40,037 nt of DNA, from positions 1-40,037 of the forward strand of contig CACEDG010000009.1 of assembly GCA_902558225.1 (NCBI GenBank). Reading direction: 5' to 3'. Position numbers and translations under genes: made by a program. Numbering within the stretch: position 1 is the first letter of the stretch; each line of letters starts with the position of its first letter. Shown one piece after another: positions 15,934 through 24,026 of the stretch. Below the pieces are notes generated by a model. It worked only from the letters and a program-made list of their open reading frames with translations, searched no databases and was not told where the DNA came from. This DNA comes from an uncultured Pelagibacteraceae bacterium (GTDB taxonomy: Bacteria; Pseudomonadota; Alphaproteobacteria; Pelagibacterales; Pelagibacteraceae).

Positions 15934-16927
15934 AAAAGAAATAAATAGAAAAATATCAGTCGCCCCTATGATGGATTGCACAGATAGGCACGATCGATTC
16001 TTCCTAAGATTGATGAGTAAAAATGTGATGCTTTATTCAGAAATGGTTGCAACTAAATCTGCAATACACGGAGATAGAAAAAAAATTCTGTCATTTAGTG
16101 AGGAAGAAAAACCACTGGCATTACAAGTTGGTGGTTCTGATAAAAAAGATTTAGCAGAAGTAGCTAAAATTGCAGAAGATATGGGATACGATGAAATAAA
16201 TATTAATTTAGGCTGTCCAAGTAAAAAAGTTCAAAAAAATATGTTTGGTGCATGTTTAATGAAAGAGCCAGACTTAGTTGCCGAATGTATAAATTCAATG
16301 GTAAAAAGTTGTAATATCCCTGTAACTGCTAAAACTAGAATAGGATTTGATGATACTGAAGATTTTAATTATCTAAATAATTTTATAAATAAAATGAAAG
16401 GAGCTGGCACTAAAACTTTTATCTTACATGCTAGAAAAGCAATTTTGAGTGGTTTAACACCCAAACAAAATTTGAATATTCCTAAATTGAACTATGACAT
16501 GGTTTATAAAATTAAAAAGGAAAATCCAGATTTAGAAATTATAATTAATGGTGGAATTTCAAAAATTGATGAAATAAACAAACATCTAAATTTTTGTGAT
16601 GGTGTAATGATAGGTCGCTCAATTTATCAAAATCCATATTCTCTTGTAGAAATTGAAAGAGAAATATTTAAAACAAAAAATAATCCATCTAGAGAGCAAG
16701 TGGCTGAAAAACTTTTAGAATATTTAGATAGAGAAGTAAAATTAGGAACTAAAGTAAATCATATAATGAGACATACAGTTGGTTTATACCATGGTCAAAT
16801 AGGTTCAAAAGAATGGAAACGATATTTAAGTGATAATATGATGGCTAGAGACTCAGATTTCCAAAAAGCCAAACACATAATGACAATTGTCCAGAATAAC
16901 GAAAAAGCTAATCAAGCTGGTACATAA
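15923..16927 (+). CDS. dusA: tRNA-dihydrouridine synthase DusA, TTG start
   Basis: This 334-residue FMN enzyme reduces uridines in the tRNA D loop, probably U20/U20a. It shows VAPMMDCTDRHDRFF, ALQVGGSD, the catalytic cysteine in NINLGCPS, HARKA and NGGISKIDEI. The first in-frame ATG (about 15968) would cut into the invariant APMMD motif, so the start must be upstream; TTG at 15923 is the only common alternative and overlaps dctM by 11 bases. Cotranscription with the TRAP genes seems incidental. Its stop shares a base with the next ATG. Confidence 0.92.
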   Translation: MDSKKEINRKISVAPMMDCTDRHDRFFLRLMSKNVMLYSEMVATKSAIHGDRKKILSFSEEEKPLALQVGGSDKKDLAEVAKIAEDMGYDEININLGCPSKKVQKNMFGACLMKEPDLVAECINSMVKSCNIPVTAKTRIGFDDTEDFNYLNNFINKMKGAGTKTFILHARKAILSGLTPKQNLNIPKLNYDMVYKIKKENPDLEIIINGGISKIDEINKHLNFCDGVMIGRSIYQNPYSLVEIEREIFKTKNNPSREQVAEKLLEYLDREVKLGTKVNHIMRHTVGLYHGQIGSKEWKRYLSDNMMARDSDFQKAKHIMTIVQNNEKANQAGT

Positions 16928-17763
16928 TGGATTTTATTAATACAAGTGAGTTAATTAATCTATTAGTTGTATTAGGTGCAGCTGCAGCAGTAGCCGGCTT
17001 TATGGCAGGATTATTAGGAGTGGGTGGGGGAATAATAATGGTACCGGCACTTTATTATGCTTTTACTGTTTTAGATTTTGATATCGTAACTCGAATGCAT
17101 TTATCAGTCGGAACTTCGTTAGCTATTATCATTCCTACTTCAATTATTTCCACAAAAACACACATGGAGTATGATGCAGTAGATTTTAAAATGGTAAAAT
17201 CATTCGGTATTTTTATTCTTTTTGGCGTTGTTGGAGGTACTTTTTTAGCAGTTAATTTAAAAACACCTGCATTGGTTTTATTTTTTTCTATCTTTGCTTT
17301 TGTTGTGGGATTGTTTTTTATTTTTGTAAGAGAGAAACTTATGGAAAATCCAAAGAAAATTTCCAATTTTGTTAAAAATATTTCAGGAATTATAATTGGC
17401 TTTATCTCTGTGCCATTAGGAATAGGTGGAGGTTCTCTGATGGTGCCTTTTATGCGAACTTTTGGTTATGATATAAGAAAATCCATTGGAACAGCAGCTG
17501 CAGTAGGTTTTTTGATAGCTGTCAGTGGTTCAATAACTATGATAACCGGTGGAAAAATAATTGATAATGTTAGCACTCCCTTTAGCTTAGGTTATATAAA
17601 TTTGCTTGGTTTTATTGTATTTGTTCCAGTTACAATGATAATGGCCAGAATTGGAGCGAAGGCTGTTTATAAAATTGATAAAAAGCTACTAAGCAAGATT
17701 TTTGGTACTTTTTTAATTATTGTTGCTGTGAGATCTTTTATTGAATATTTATCTATAAACTAA
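16927..17763 (+). CDS. TauE/SafE family membrane transporter
   Basis: This is a 278-residue membrane protein with about eight hydrophobic segments and the internal duplication typical of the family: GLLGVGGGIIMVPAL near residue 28 and LGIGGGSLMVPFM near residue 160. Members export or import sulfite, sulfoacetate or other small organosulfur or carboxylic anions. The substrate here is not evident. It overlaps the dusA stop by one base and ends 10 bp from a convergent gene. Confidence 0.87.
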   Translation: MDFINTSELINLLVVLGAAAAVAGFMAGLLGVGGGIIMVPALYYAFTVLDFDIVTRMHLSVGTSLAIIIPTSIISTKTHMEYDAVDFKMVKSFGIFILFGVVGGTFLAVNLKTPALVLFFSIFAFVVGLFFIFVREKLMENPKKISNFVKNISGIIIGFISVPLGIGGGSLMVPFMRTFGYDIRKSIGTAAAVGFLIAVSGSITMITGGKIIDNVSTPFSLGYINLLGFIVFVPVTMIMARIGAKAVYKIDKKLLSKIFGTFLIIVAVRSFIEYLSIN

Positions 17764-17773
17764 AGCTAAAGTA

Positions 17774-17974
17774 TTAATCTGTTCCCCATTTAATTTTATT
17801 CCAAATTCTTTCATGAAAATAATAAAAAAATAAGGGGATTATAGATCCAACACCCAAAATACCAGCTCCTGTGAATGTACCTGTATATACATATCCAAAG
17901 ATCACCCAATAAACAAAAATTAAAAATCTCCAAGAAAATGTTTTAGCAATAGATCTTATTTTTTTATCTGCCAT
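17774..17974 (-). CDS. DUF2061 family small membrane protein
   Basis: This 66-residue protein matches DUF2061: IRSIAKTFSWRFL at the N terminus and YYFHERIWNKIKWG at the C terminus, with two hydrophobic segments between. The family's function is unknown; some members are encoded near sulfur assimilation genes. Here the neighbour across the convergent junction is a TauE-type transporter, a possible but weak link. Its ATG follows directly on the U8 tract of a hairpin leader, and there is no ordinary ribosome site. Confidence 0.82.
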   Translation of the reverse strand: MADKKIRSIAKTFSWRFLIFVYWVIFGYVYTGTFTGAGILGVGSIIPLFFYYFHERIWNKIKWGTD

Positions 17975-18012
17975 AAAAAAAAGAGGTGATTTCAGTCTCC
18001 CTCCATCACCTC
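17975..18012 (-). terminator. Hairpin with U8 tract abutting the DUF2061 start codon
   Basis: Read on the minus strand, GAGGTGAT (18012-18005) pairs perfectly with ATCACCTC (17990-17983) around a 14-base loop, followed by eight T bases and at once the ATG at 17974. It resembles an intrinsic terminator for the upstream phosphohexomutase gene and at the same time forms the leader of the DUF2061 gene. The 5' arm is a near-ideal Shine-Dalgarno sequence and the loop holds GGAGGGAG. A four-codon ORF (ATG at 18006, TGA at 17994-17992) lies inside the hairpin. A TATAAT about 35 bases upstream of it could serve a separate promoter. Confidence 0.65.
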
Positions 18013-18075
18013 AAGAATATTATTAGTCGATTCTTTTAAATTATATGAACACTTAATAGTTGAATCTATTATTTA

Positions 18076-19530
18076 TTAAATTTTTTGATCATATTTACCA
18101 ATTTTTCCGGTTTTTTGAAGTATGCCATCAATAAACTTAAAAATATTTAATTTTCTTTGGTCAGAAGTGGGACTCTCAGTTACTACTACTAAAGATGGTT
18201 TATTTGAGGAAGCTCTAATTAAACCCCATGAACCATCATCAAAGGAAAATCTAATTCCATTTACAGTAATTAATTCTTTTATCTCTTGATTATCAATTTT
18301 AATTTTTTGGTTTTTAATTTTTTTAAATTCTATAACCATTTCATCTACTAAAGTATATTTTTCCTCATCTTTACAAAACGGCGCCATTGTTGGAGATTGA
18401 TAGGTAACGGGCAGTTCTTGAATAATTTCACTCATTTTTTTATTTTCGTTATCTAATAAGTGGCATACTTGAATTGCTGAATTGATCCCATCATCATAGC
18501 CATAACCAAGGGGTGGATTGAAAAAAAAATGCCCACTTTTTTCAAAGCCTGCTAAGGCTTTTTCTTTATGTACTTTTCTTTTAATATGGGAATGACCAGT
18601 TTTCCAATAAATAGTCTCACACTTGTTATTTTTCAAAATTTTATCAGTTAAAAAAAGACCAGTTGATTTTACGTCTACAACAAATTTTGAATTATTATGT
18701 TTATTTGATAAATTTCTTGCAATTAGTAAACCAATTTTGTCTGAAAAAATTTCATTTCCATTATTGTCTATTACACCGACACGATCACCATCTCCATCGA
18801 AACCAAAACCTATATCAGCGTTATTTTCCTTTACAGATTTTGCTATTGCATGAAGCATTTCCAAATCTTCAGGATTTGGGTTATATTTAGGAAAATCCCA
18901 GTCTAAATTACAATCTAACTCTATTACCTCGCAACCAATACCCCTGAGTATATCAGGAGCAAAAATTCCAGCCGTTCCATTTCCGCAAGCAACAACAGCT
19001 TTTATTTTTTTTTTAGTTTTATTCTTGTTTATTAAATCATTTTTGTAAATTTCTTGGAAGTTTTTGATAATTTTTTCTTTTCCATCTCCTTGGATAAATT
19101 TTTCTTTGAGGGTTATTTCTTTTAATTCTCTCATTTCCTCAGGGGCATGAGTTAAACCTTTTTCAATCCCCATTTTTACTCCAGTCCACCCATTTTCGTT
19201 GTGACTAGCGGTAACCATTGCCACTGCGTCGGCATCAAGGTTAAATTGAGCATAATAAACCATTGGAGATAATGACAGACCCAAATCTTCCACATAACAC
19301 CCTGTTGAAGTTAATCCTTTTTTTAAAGAATTTTTTATATCCTCGCTATAAGATCTGTAATCATGACCAACTATTACTCTGGGGTTGCTTTTTTTTGTAT
19401 GCCTAATTATTTGACTTCCTAGACCCTTACCAAGATTCGCTATACCAAGGCTATTAATGTCATTTGGATACAACCATCTAGCGTCATATTCCCTAAAACC
19501 AAAGGGGTCGATTTTTAAATTTTCTAACAT
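18076..19530 (-). CDS. Phosphomannomutase/phosphoglucomutase
   Basis: This 484-residue alpha-D-phosphohexomutase interconverts hexose 1- and 6-phosphates for sugar-nucleotide synthesis. Four family sites are visible in order: the phosphoserine loop TASHNENG (107-114, Ser109), the metal loop GFDGDGDR (about 247-254), the sugar-binding loop GFEKSGHFFF and the phosphate-binding RASSNKPSLVV near the C terminus. The length and the starting pattern FGFREYDARW fit the AlgC/ManB-like bifunctional group. It likely supplies precursors for the glycosyltransferases in this window. A hairpin terminator lies about 65 bp past its stop. Confidence 0.9.
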   Translation of the reverse strand: MLENLKIDPFGFREYDARWLYPNDINSLGIANLGKGLGSQIIRHTKKSNPRVIVGHDYRSYSEDIKNSLKKGLTSTGCYVEDLGLSLSPMVYYAQFNLDADAVAMVTASHNENGWTGVKMGIEKGLTHAPEEMRELKEITLKEKFIQGDGKEKIIKNFQEIYKNDLINKNKTKKKIKAVVACGNGTAGIFAPDILRGIGCEVIELDCNLDWDFPKYNPNPEDLEMLHAIAKSVKENNADIGFGFDGDGDRVGVIDNNGNEIFSDKIGLLIARNLSNKHNNSKFVVDVKSTGLFLTDKILKNNKCETIYWKTGHSHIKRKVHKEKALAGFEKSGHFFFNPPLGYGYDDGINSAIQVCHLLDNENKKMSEIIQELPVTYQSPTMAPFCKDEEKYTLVDEMVIEFKKIKNQKIKIDNQEIKELITVNGIRFSFDDGSWGLIRASSNKPSLVVVTESPTSDQRKLNIFKFIDGILQKTGKIGKYDQKI

Positions 19531-19641
19531 ATTGTTAATTACTTACCTTTTTTTTAATTTTTTTATTGCTATTTTTTTTGTCACGTTCTATAAATGTTCT
19601 ATTGATTTACTGATTATATAGTATATCAAGCACAAACGCCT

Positions 19642-19656
19642 ACAACATATAGTTGT
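19642..19656. promoter_or_regulatory. Possible operator upstream of nrdA
   Basis: An inverted repeat, ACAAC-ATATA-GTTGT, overlaps the -35 region of the proposed nrdA promoter. Position suits a repressor, and ribonucleotide reductase operons are commonly controlled by NrdR, but the repeat does not align well with the NrdR box I know. Five-base arms are also common by chance. Confidence 0.3.
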
Positions 19657-19679
19657 TTTCGTTTAATTTAAAATATAAT
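19653..19679 (+). promoter_or_regulatory. nrdAB promoter, predicted near-leaderless
   Basis: A perfect TATAAT (19674-19679) lies 8 bases before the nrdA ATG (19688). TTGTTT (19653-19658) precedes it with a 15-bp spacer; an alternative pairing is TTGTTT with TAATAT (19676-19681) at 17 bp. Either way transcription should begin at or within about two bases of the ATG, giving a leaderless or almost leaderless mRNA. The rest of the 157-bp gap (19531-19687) is AT-rich without another clear feature. Confidence 0.55.
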
Positions 19680-19687
19680 ATTAAAGT

Positions 19688-21628
19688 ATGAACAAAATTC
19701 TGTCTCAGGCCCTAAAGAAAGCTGTCTCCGAATATAGCCCTGAAGTAAAAGATGTATCAAAAAATAATAGACCTGACCTTTTCTCATTAAATAACGAAAC
19801 AGAGCTATATCAAAATGATAAAGGCATTATTATCAAAATTGATAGATCAAGAGATGTTAATCTAACAGATTTTGGAAAAGCAACTTTACAAGATAGATAT
19901 CTTGGTCATAACGAGTCGTTTCAAGACTTATTCGCAAGGGTAGCAAGTACGTATTCAGATGATAATTTACACGCTCAAAGAATTTATAATTACATAAGCA
20001 ATCTTTGGTTTATGCCAGCAACACCTGTACTATCTAATGGTGGCACAAAAAGAGGTTTACCAATTTCTTGTTTTCTAAATGAAGCTTCAGATAGTTTGGG
20101 AGGAATTTTAGATCTTTGGAGTGAAAATGTTTGGTTAGCTGCAAAGGGTGGTGGTATCGGAAGTTATTGGGGAAACTTAAGGTCTATTGGAGAAAAAATT
20201 GGTAAGGTTGGAAAAACTTCAGGGATAATACCTTTTATCAAAGTTATGGACTCTTTAACTATGGCAATAAGCCAAGGGTCTTTAAGAAGGGGTTCTGCAG
20301 CTTGTTATCTTCCTGTTGATCATCCTGAAATTGAAGAGTTTATGGAAATGAGAAGACCAACAGGTGGTGATCCTAATAGAAAATCTCTAAATTTACATCA
20401 CGGTGTTTTAATTTCAGATGCATTTATGAGAGCTGTTGAAAATGATGAACAATGGGCATTAAAAAGTCCAGCCGATGGAACAGTTCAACAAACTATCTCG
20501 GCAAGAAATTTATGGATAAGATTATTGACTGCAAGAATTGAAACTGGAGAGCCATACATAATTTATATTGATACAGTTAATAGACAAATACCTCAACATC
20601 ACAAGTTGGCTAATCTTACTGTTAAGACATCTAATCTTTGTAGTGAAATAACTTTACCAACTGGTATTGATAAAGACGGAAGAGACAGAACGGCTGTTTG
20701 TTGCTTGTCATCTTTAAATTTAGAAAAATATGATGAGTGGAAAGATGATCCAAATATGATTGGTGACGTAATGAGATTTTTAGATAATGTTTTAACTGAT
20801 TTTATTAACAAAGCTCCTGAACAGTTTAGAGACGCAAAGTATTCTGCAGAAAGAGAAAGAAGTGTCGGATTAGGTGTAATGGGTTTTCATTCTTTCTTAC
20901 AAAAAAAAAGAATTCCACTTGAGTCTGTAATGGCAAAATCATGGAATAAAAAAATATTTAAACAAATTGATGAACAAGTAAATCAAGCATCCAAAGATTT
21001 AGCAGAAGAAAGAGGTGCATGCCCTGATGCAGCTGAGTATGGATTTAAAGAAAGATTTTCCAACAAAACTGCAATAGCTCCTACAGCATCTATTTCAATT
21101 ATTTGCGGAGGTGCATCTCCAGGAGTTGAACCTATTGCAGCTAATAGCTATACACATAAAACTTTATCTGGATCATTTAATGTAAGAAACAGATATTTAG
21201 AAGAGATTTTAGAGAGCCATGGTAAAAATGATGACGAAACATGGTCAACCATTACCACTAATCAAGGTTCTGTATCACATTTAGATTTTTTAACAGATTT
21301 AGAAAAAGATGTTTTTAAAACTGCTTTTGAATTAAATCAAAAATGGATAATTGAATTAAGTGGCGATAGAACACCATTTATTTCTCAGGCCCAATCAGTT
21401 AATTTATTTTTACCAGCTGATGTTCATAAAAAAGAATTACATAGAATTCATTTTGATGCATGGAAAAAAGGTTTGAAAAGCCTTTATTACTGTAGATCAA
21501 AATCAATCCAAAGAGCTGAAAATATCAATAACGCTAAATCTACCGATATAACAGCTAATGTGTACAAATCAAAAAATCAACAAACTAACGACCAACCAGA
21601 ATACGAGGAGTGTTTATCATGTCAGTAG
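19688..21628 (+). CDS. nrdA: Ribonucleoside-diphosphate reductase, alpha subunit, without ATP cone
   Basis: This 646-residue class I reductase catalytic subunit makes deoxyribonucleotides. The active-site residues of E. coli NrdA are all present: the redox cysteine pair in LPISCFLNEA and AVCCLSSLNL, SNLCSEITLPT with the Asn-Cys-Glu triad, the radical-transfer tyrosine pair in LKSLYYCRS and the C-terminal ECLSCQ. Compared with the about 760-residue E. coli enzyme, the N-terminal ATP-cone domain is missing, so overall inhibition by dATP through that domain is not expected; the specificity site may remain. No internal ATG fits better as start. Its end overlaps nrdB by 10 bases. Confidence 0.94.
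   Translation: MNKILSQALKKAVSEYSPEVKDVSKNNRPDLFSLNNETELYQNDKGIIIKIDRSRDVNLTDFGKATLQDRYLGHNESFQDLFARVASTYSDDNLHAQRIYNYISNLWFMPATPVLSNGGTKRGLPISCFLNEASDSLGGILDLWSENVWLAAKGGGIGSYWGNLRSIGEKIGKVGKTSGIIPFIKVMDSLTMAISQGSLRRGSAACYLPVDHPEIEEFMEMRRPTGGDPNRKSLNLHHGVLISDAFMRAVENDEQWALKSPADGTVQQTISARNLWIRLLTARIETGEPYIIYIDTVNRQIPQHHKLANLTVKTSNLCSEITLPTGIDKDGRDRTAVCCLSSLNLEKYDEWKDDPNMIGDVMRFLDNVLTDFINKAPEQFRDAKYSAERERSVGLGVMGFHSFLQKKRIPLESVMAKSWNKKIFKQIDEQVNQASKDLAEERGACPDAAEYGFKERFSNKTAIAPTASISIICGGASPGVEPIAANSYTHKTLSGSFNVRNRYLEEILESHGKNDDETWSTITTNQGSVSHLDFLTDLEKDVFKTAFELNQKWIIELSGDRTPFISQAQSVNLFLPADVHKKELHRIHFDAWKKGLKSLYYCRSKSIQRAENINNAKSTDITANVYKSKNQQTNDQPEYEECLSCQ
21605..21610 (+). promoter_or_regulatory. 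Ribosome binding site of nrdB
   Basis: GAGGAG lies 8 bases before the ATG at 21619, inside the end of nrdA. It fixes the nrdB start at this ATG and not at an in-frame GTG (21610) that overlaps the motif itself. Confidence 0.7.
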
Positions 21629-22635
21629 CAACTAAAATAGAGTCTCAAAAAAAAGAAATTATACAACCAAAAAAAATGGGTTTATTAGTTGAAAATCCTG
21701 TTTATAAACCGTTCAGATACCCTTGGTGTTATGATGCATGGTTAACACAACAAAGAATTCACTGGTTACCAGAAGAAGTTCCACTTGGTGATGATGTTAG
21801 AGATTGGCAAAAAAATTTATCTCAGCCTGAAAAAAATCTCTTAACTCAAATTTTCAGATTTTTTACTCAAGCAGATGTTGAGGTGAATAATTGTTACCTA
21901 AGACATTATACAACAGTTTTTAAACCTACAGAGGTTTTGATGATGATGACTGCGTTCGCATCAATGGAAACTGTTCATGTTGCTGCATATTCCCACTTAT
22001 TGGATACAATTGGAATGCCAGAGTCAGAATACTCTGCATTTATGAAATATAAAGAGATGAAAGACAAATATGATTACATGCAAGGTTTTAATGTAAATTC
22101 AAAAGAAGATATTGCTAAAACAGTTGCAGTATTCAGTGCATTCACTGAAGGTTTACAGCTGTTTGCTAGTTTTGCAATACTTTTGAATTTCCCAAGACAT
22201 AATAAGATGAAAGGTATGGGACAGATTGTTACTTGGTCTGTTAGAGACGAAACTCTTCATTGTAACTCGATGATAAGAATTTTTAAAGAGTTTATAAAAG
22301 AGAATCCAGAAATTTGGACACCTAAATTAAAAAAAGAACTTTATGAAGCGTGCAGAACAATAATAGAGCATGAGGATGCTTTCATCGATTTAGCTTTTGA
22401 AATGGGTCCAATGGAAGGTTTAACTGCAAAAGAAGTAAAAGATTACATCAGATTTATTGGTAATAGAAGACTAGTACAATTAGGTCTAGAACCAATTTAC
22501 GATGTAGAAAAAAATCCTCTTGGATGGTTAGACACGATGTTAAATGCAGTTGAGCACATGAACTTTTTTGAAGGTCGTGCAACAGAATATTCTAAAGCAT
22601 CAACACAAGGAACTTGGGTAGAAGCATTTAGTTAA
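21619..22635 (+). CDS. nrdB: Ribonucleoside-diphosphate reductase, beta subunit
   Basis: This 338-residue ferritin-like protein holds the di-iron tyrosyl-radical cofactor. Metal ligands are visible in FTQADVEVN (Asp), METVHVAAY (Glu, His and, four residues after the His, the radical Tyr), TEGLQLF (Glu) and RDETLHC (Glu, His). The tyrosine is conserved, so a normal stable-radical class Ia type is likely. There is no N-terminal ATP cone, which in some bacteria moves from alpha to beta; neither subunit here has one. Start chosen by GAGGAG at 21605-21610. Translation is coupled to nrdA by overlap. Confidence 0.94.
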   Translation: MSVATKIESQKKEIIQPKKMGLLVENPVYKPFRYPWCYDAWLTQQRIHWLPEEVPLGDDVRDWQKNLSQPEKNLLTQIFRFFTQADVEVNNCYLRHYTTVFKPTEVLMMMTAFASMETVHVAAYSHLLDTIGMPESEYSAFMKYKEMKDKYDYMQGFNVNSKEDIAKTVAVFSAFTEGLQLFASFAILLNFPRHNKMKGMGQIVTWSVRDETLHCNSMIRIFKEFIKENPEIWTPKLKKELYEACRTIIEHEDAFIDLAFEMGPMEGLTAKEVKDYIRFIGNRRLVQLGLEPIYDVEKNPLGWLDTMLNAVEHMNFFEGRATEYSKASTQGTWVEAFS

Positions 22636-22647
22636 TATCTAATTTAA

Positions 22648-22896
22648 ATGGTTGTTTCACCCTGTATTAGTATTTGTAAAACTGATCCAGTTAAAGGTTA
22701 TTGCTACGGTTGTGGTAGAACCAATAAAGAAAAAATAATCTGGAAGGAAGAGGAAACTAGTGATATTTGGAAAGAACAAAACTTATTGGATATTCAAAAA
22801 AGACTAACTGGTTGGCAATTAGAAAGTTTTAAAGCATCTTATAAAAACAAATTAGAAAACGGAATTTCTCTTTTTAAAAAAGCAATTACAAAATAA
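22648..22896 (+). CDS. DUF1289 family small cysteine protein
   Basis: This 82-residue protein carries the DUF1289 signature: SPCISICKTDPVKGYCYGCGRT followed by an invariant tryptophan (IIW), here with four cysteines that could bind a metal. The C-terminal half is charged and probably helical. Function is unknown; the family is widespread in proteobacteria. It follows nrdB by 12 bp and is probably cotranscribed with it. It ends 5 bp from convergent prpC. Confidence 0.85.
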   Translation: MVVSPCISICKTDPVKGYCYGCGRTNKEKIIWKEEETSDIWKEQNLLDIQKRLTGWQLESFKASYKNKLENGISLFKKAITK

Positions 22897-22901
22897 AAAG
22901 T

Positions 22902-24026
22902 TTATCTTTGATTTAGTTGAACCACTTTTCTATGTTGGTTTCCTTTGTAGCTTGCAAGTGGTCTAATTAATTTATTAGCTGCATGTTGTTCCATAATGTG
23001 TGCTGACCAGCCTGTTATTCTTGAAATCACAAAAATTGGTGTAAAAAAGTCTGTGTCAAAACCCATTAAATGGTAGGTAGGTCCAGTAGGATAATCGACA
23101 TTTGGATGAATATTTTTTCTGTCAATCATAACTCTCTCAACTATGTCATAAATTTTTTCAAATTTTTTATCCTTTTTGATTTTTGCAACTTTAGCAAAAT
23201 ATTTTCTCATCGTTGGAACTCTTGAGTCACCAGATTTATAAACTCTATGACCAAAACCCATTACTACTTCTTTATTATCCAATGCACTATTAATCCATTT
23301 GAGAGCATTATTAGGGGTTTTTATCTTATTCATCATGTGCATTACTTCTTCATTTGCACCACCGTGAAGAGGACCTTTTAAACTGGCTATGGCTCCAGTG
23401 ATAGCTCCATGAATATCAGATAAACTACTGGTAATTGTTCTTGCAGTGAAAGTTGAAACATTAAAACTATGTTCTGCGTATAATATTAAAGATACATCAA
23501 AAGCCTTAACAATTTCCTTTTGGGGCACTTTTCCAAAACACATATAGAAAAAATTTTCTGCAATATTTAAGTTTTTTTTTGGTTTAATTATCTTTTTACC
23601 TTTCCTTAATCTATAAAAAGCTGCTAAAGCAGTTGGTGTTTTAGCTAAAATTCTAATAGCTTTTCTCATATTTGCTTCTGGTGATGAGTCTGTTGTATCT
23701 TTATCTTCTAGACCCATAATACTAACCGCGGTTCTAGCTACATCCATAGGATGAGATTTTTTTGGCATTTTTTTAAGAATTGAATAAAGATCTTTTGAAA
23801 GATCTCTATTATTTTTCTCTTCTTTTTCAAATTTTCTAAGTTCTATAGTGTTTGGAAGGTCTTTATTTAATATCAAATAAGCCACCTCTTCAAATCTACA
23901 ATATTCACATAAATCTTGTGCTGCATATCCTCTATAAGTGAGAGAATTAATTTCAGGCATAACTTTTGAAACCTCAGTTTCATCAACTACTATTCCTAAT
24001 AAACCTTTTTTAATATCATCAGTCAT
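22902..24026 (-). CDS. prpC: 2-methylcitrate synthase
   Basis: This 374-residue citrate synthase-family enzyme condenses propionyl-CoA with oxaloacetate. It shows SLTYRGYAAQDLCEY at the N terminus, YAEHSFNVSTFTAR with the first catalytic histidine, GPLHGGANEEVM with the second, GFGHRVYK, and a catalytic aspartate region near NVDYPTGPTYHLMGF. Short length and the operon with prpB and prpD favour methylcitrate over citrate synthase. Its start shares a base with the prpB stop. It is the last gene of the operon. Confidence 0.92.
   Translation of the reverse strand: MTDDIKKGLLGIVVDETEVSKVMPEINSLTYRGYAAQDLCEYCRFEEVAYLILNKDLPNTIELRKFEKEEKNNRDLSKDLYSILKKMPKKSHPMDVARTAVSIMGLEDKDTTDSSPEANMRKAIRILAKTPTALAAFYRLRKGKKIIKPKKNLNIAENFFYMCFGKVPQKEIVKAFDVSLILYAEHSFNVSTFTARTITSSLSDIHGAITGAIASLKGPLHGGANEEVMHMMNKIKTPNNALKWINSALDNKEVVMGFGHRVYKSGDSRVPTMRKYFAKVAKIKKDKKFEKIYDIVERVMIDRKNIHPNVDYPTGPTYHLMGFDTDFFTPIFVISRITGWSAHIMEQHAANKLIRPLASYKGNQHRKVVQLNQR

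Noticed and set aside
17983-17990. Fragment of a 16S rRNA 3' end (AUCACCUC followed by U residues)
   Set aside because: The match is short and is explained by pairing with a Shine-Dalgarno-like arm of the hairpin; no other rRNA sequence is nearby.
18623-18890. Plus-strand open frames opposite the phosphohexomutase gene
   Set aside because: Antisense shadows of conserved coding sequence around the metal-binding loop; no independent signals.
19642-19656. NrdR box upstream of nrdA
   Set aside because: The repeat is an odd-length inverted repeat and does not align with the 16-bp NrdR consensus I know; kept only as a generic operator candidate.
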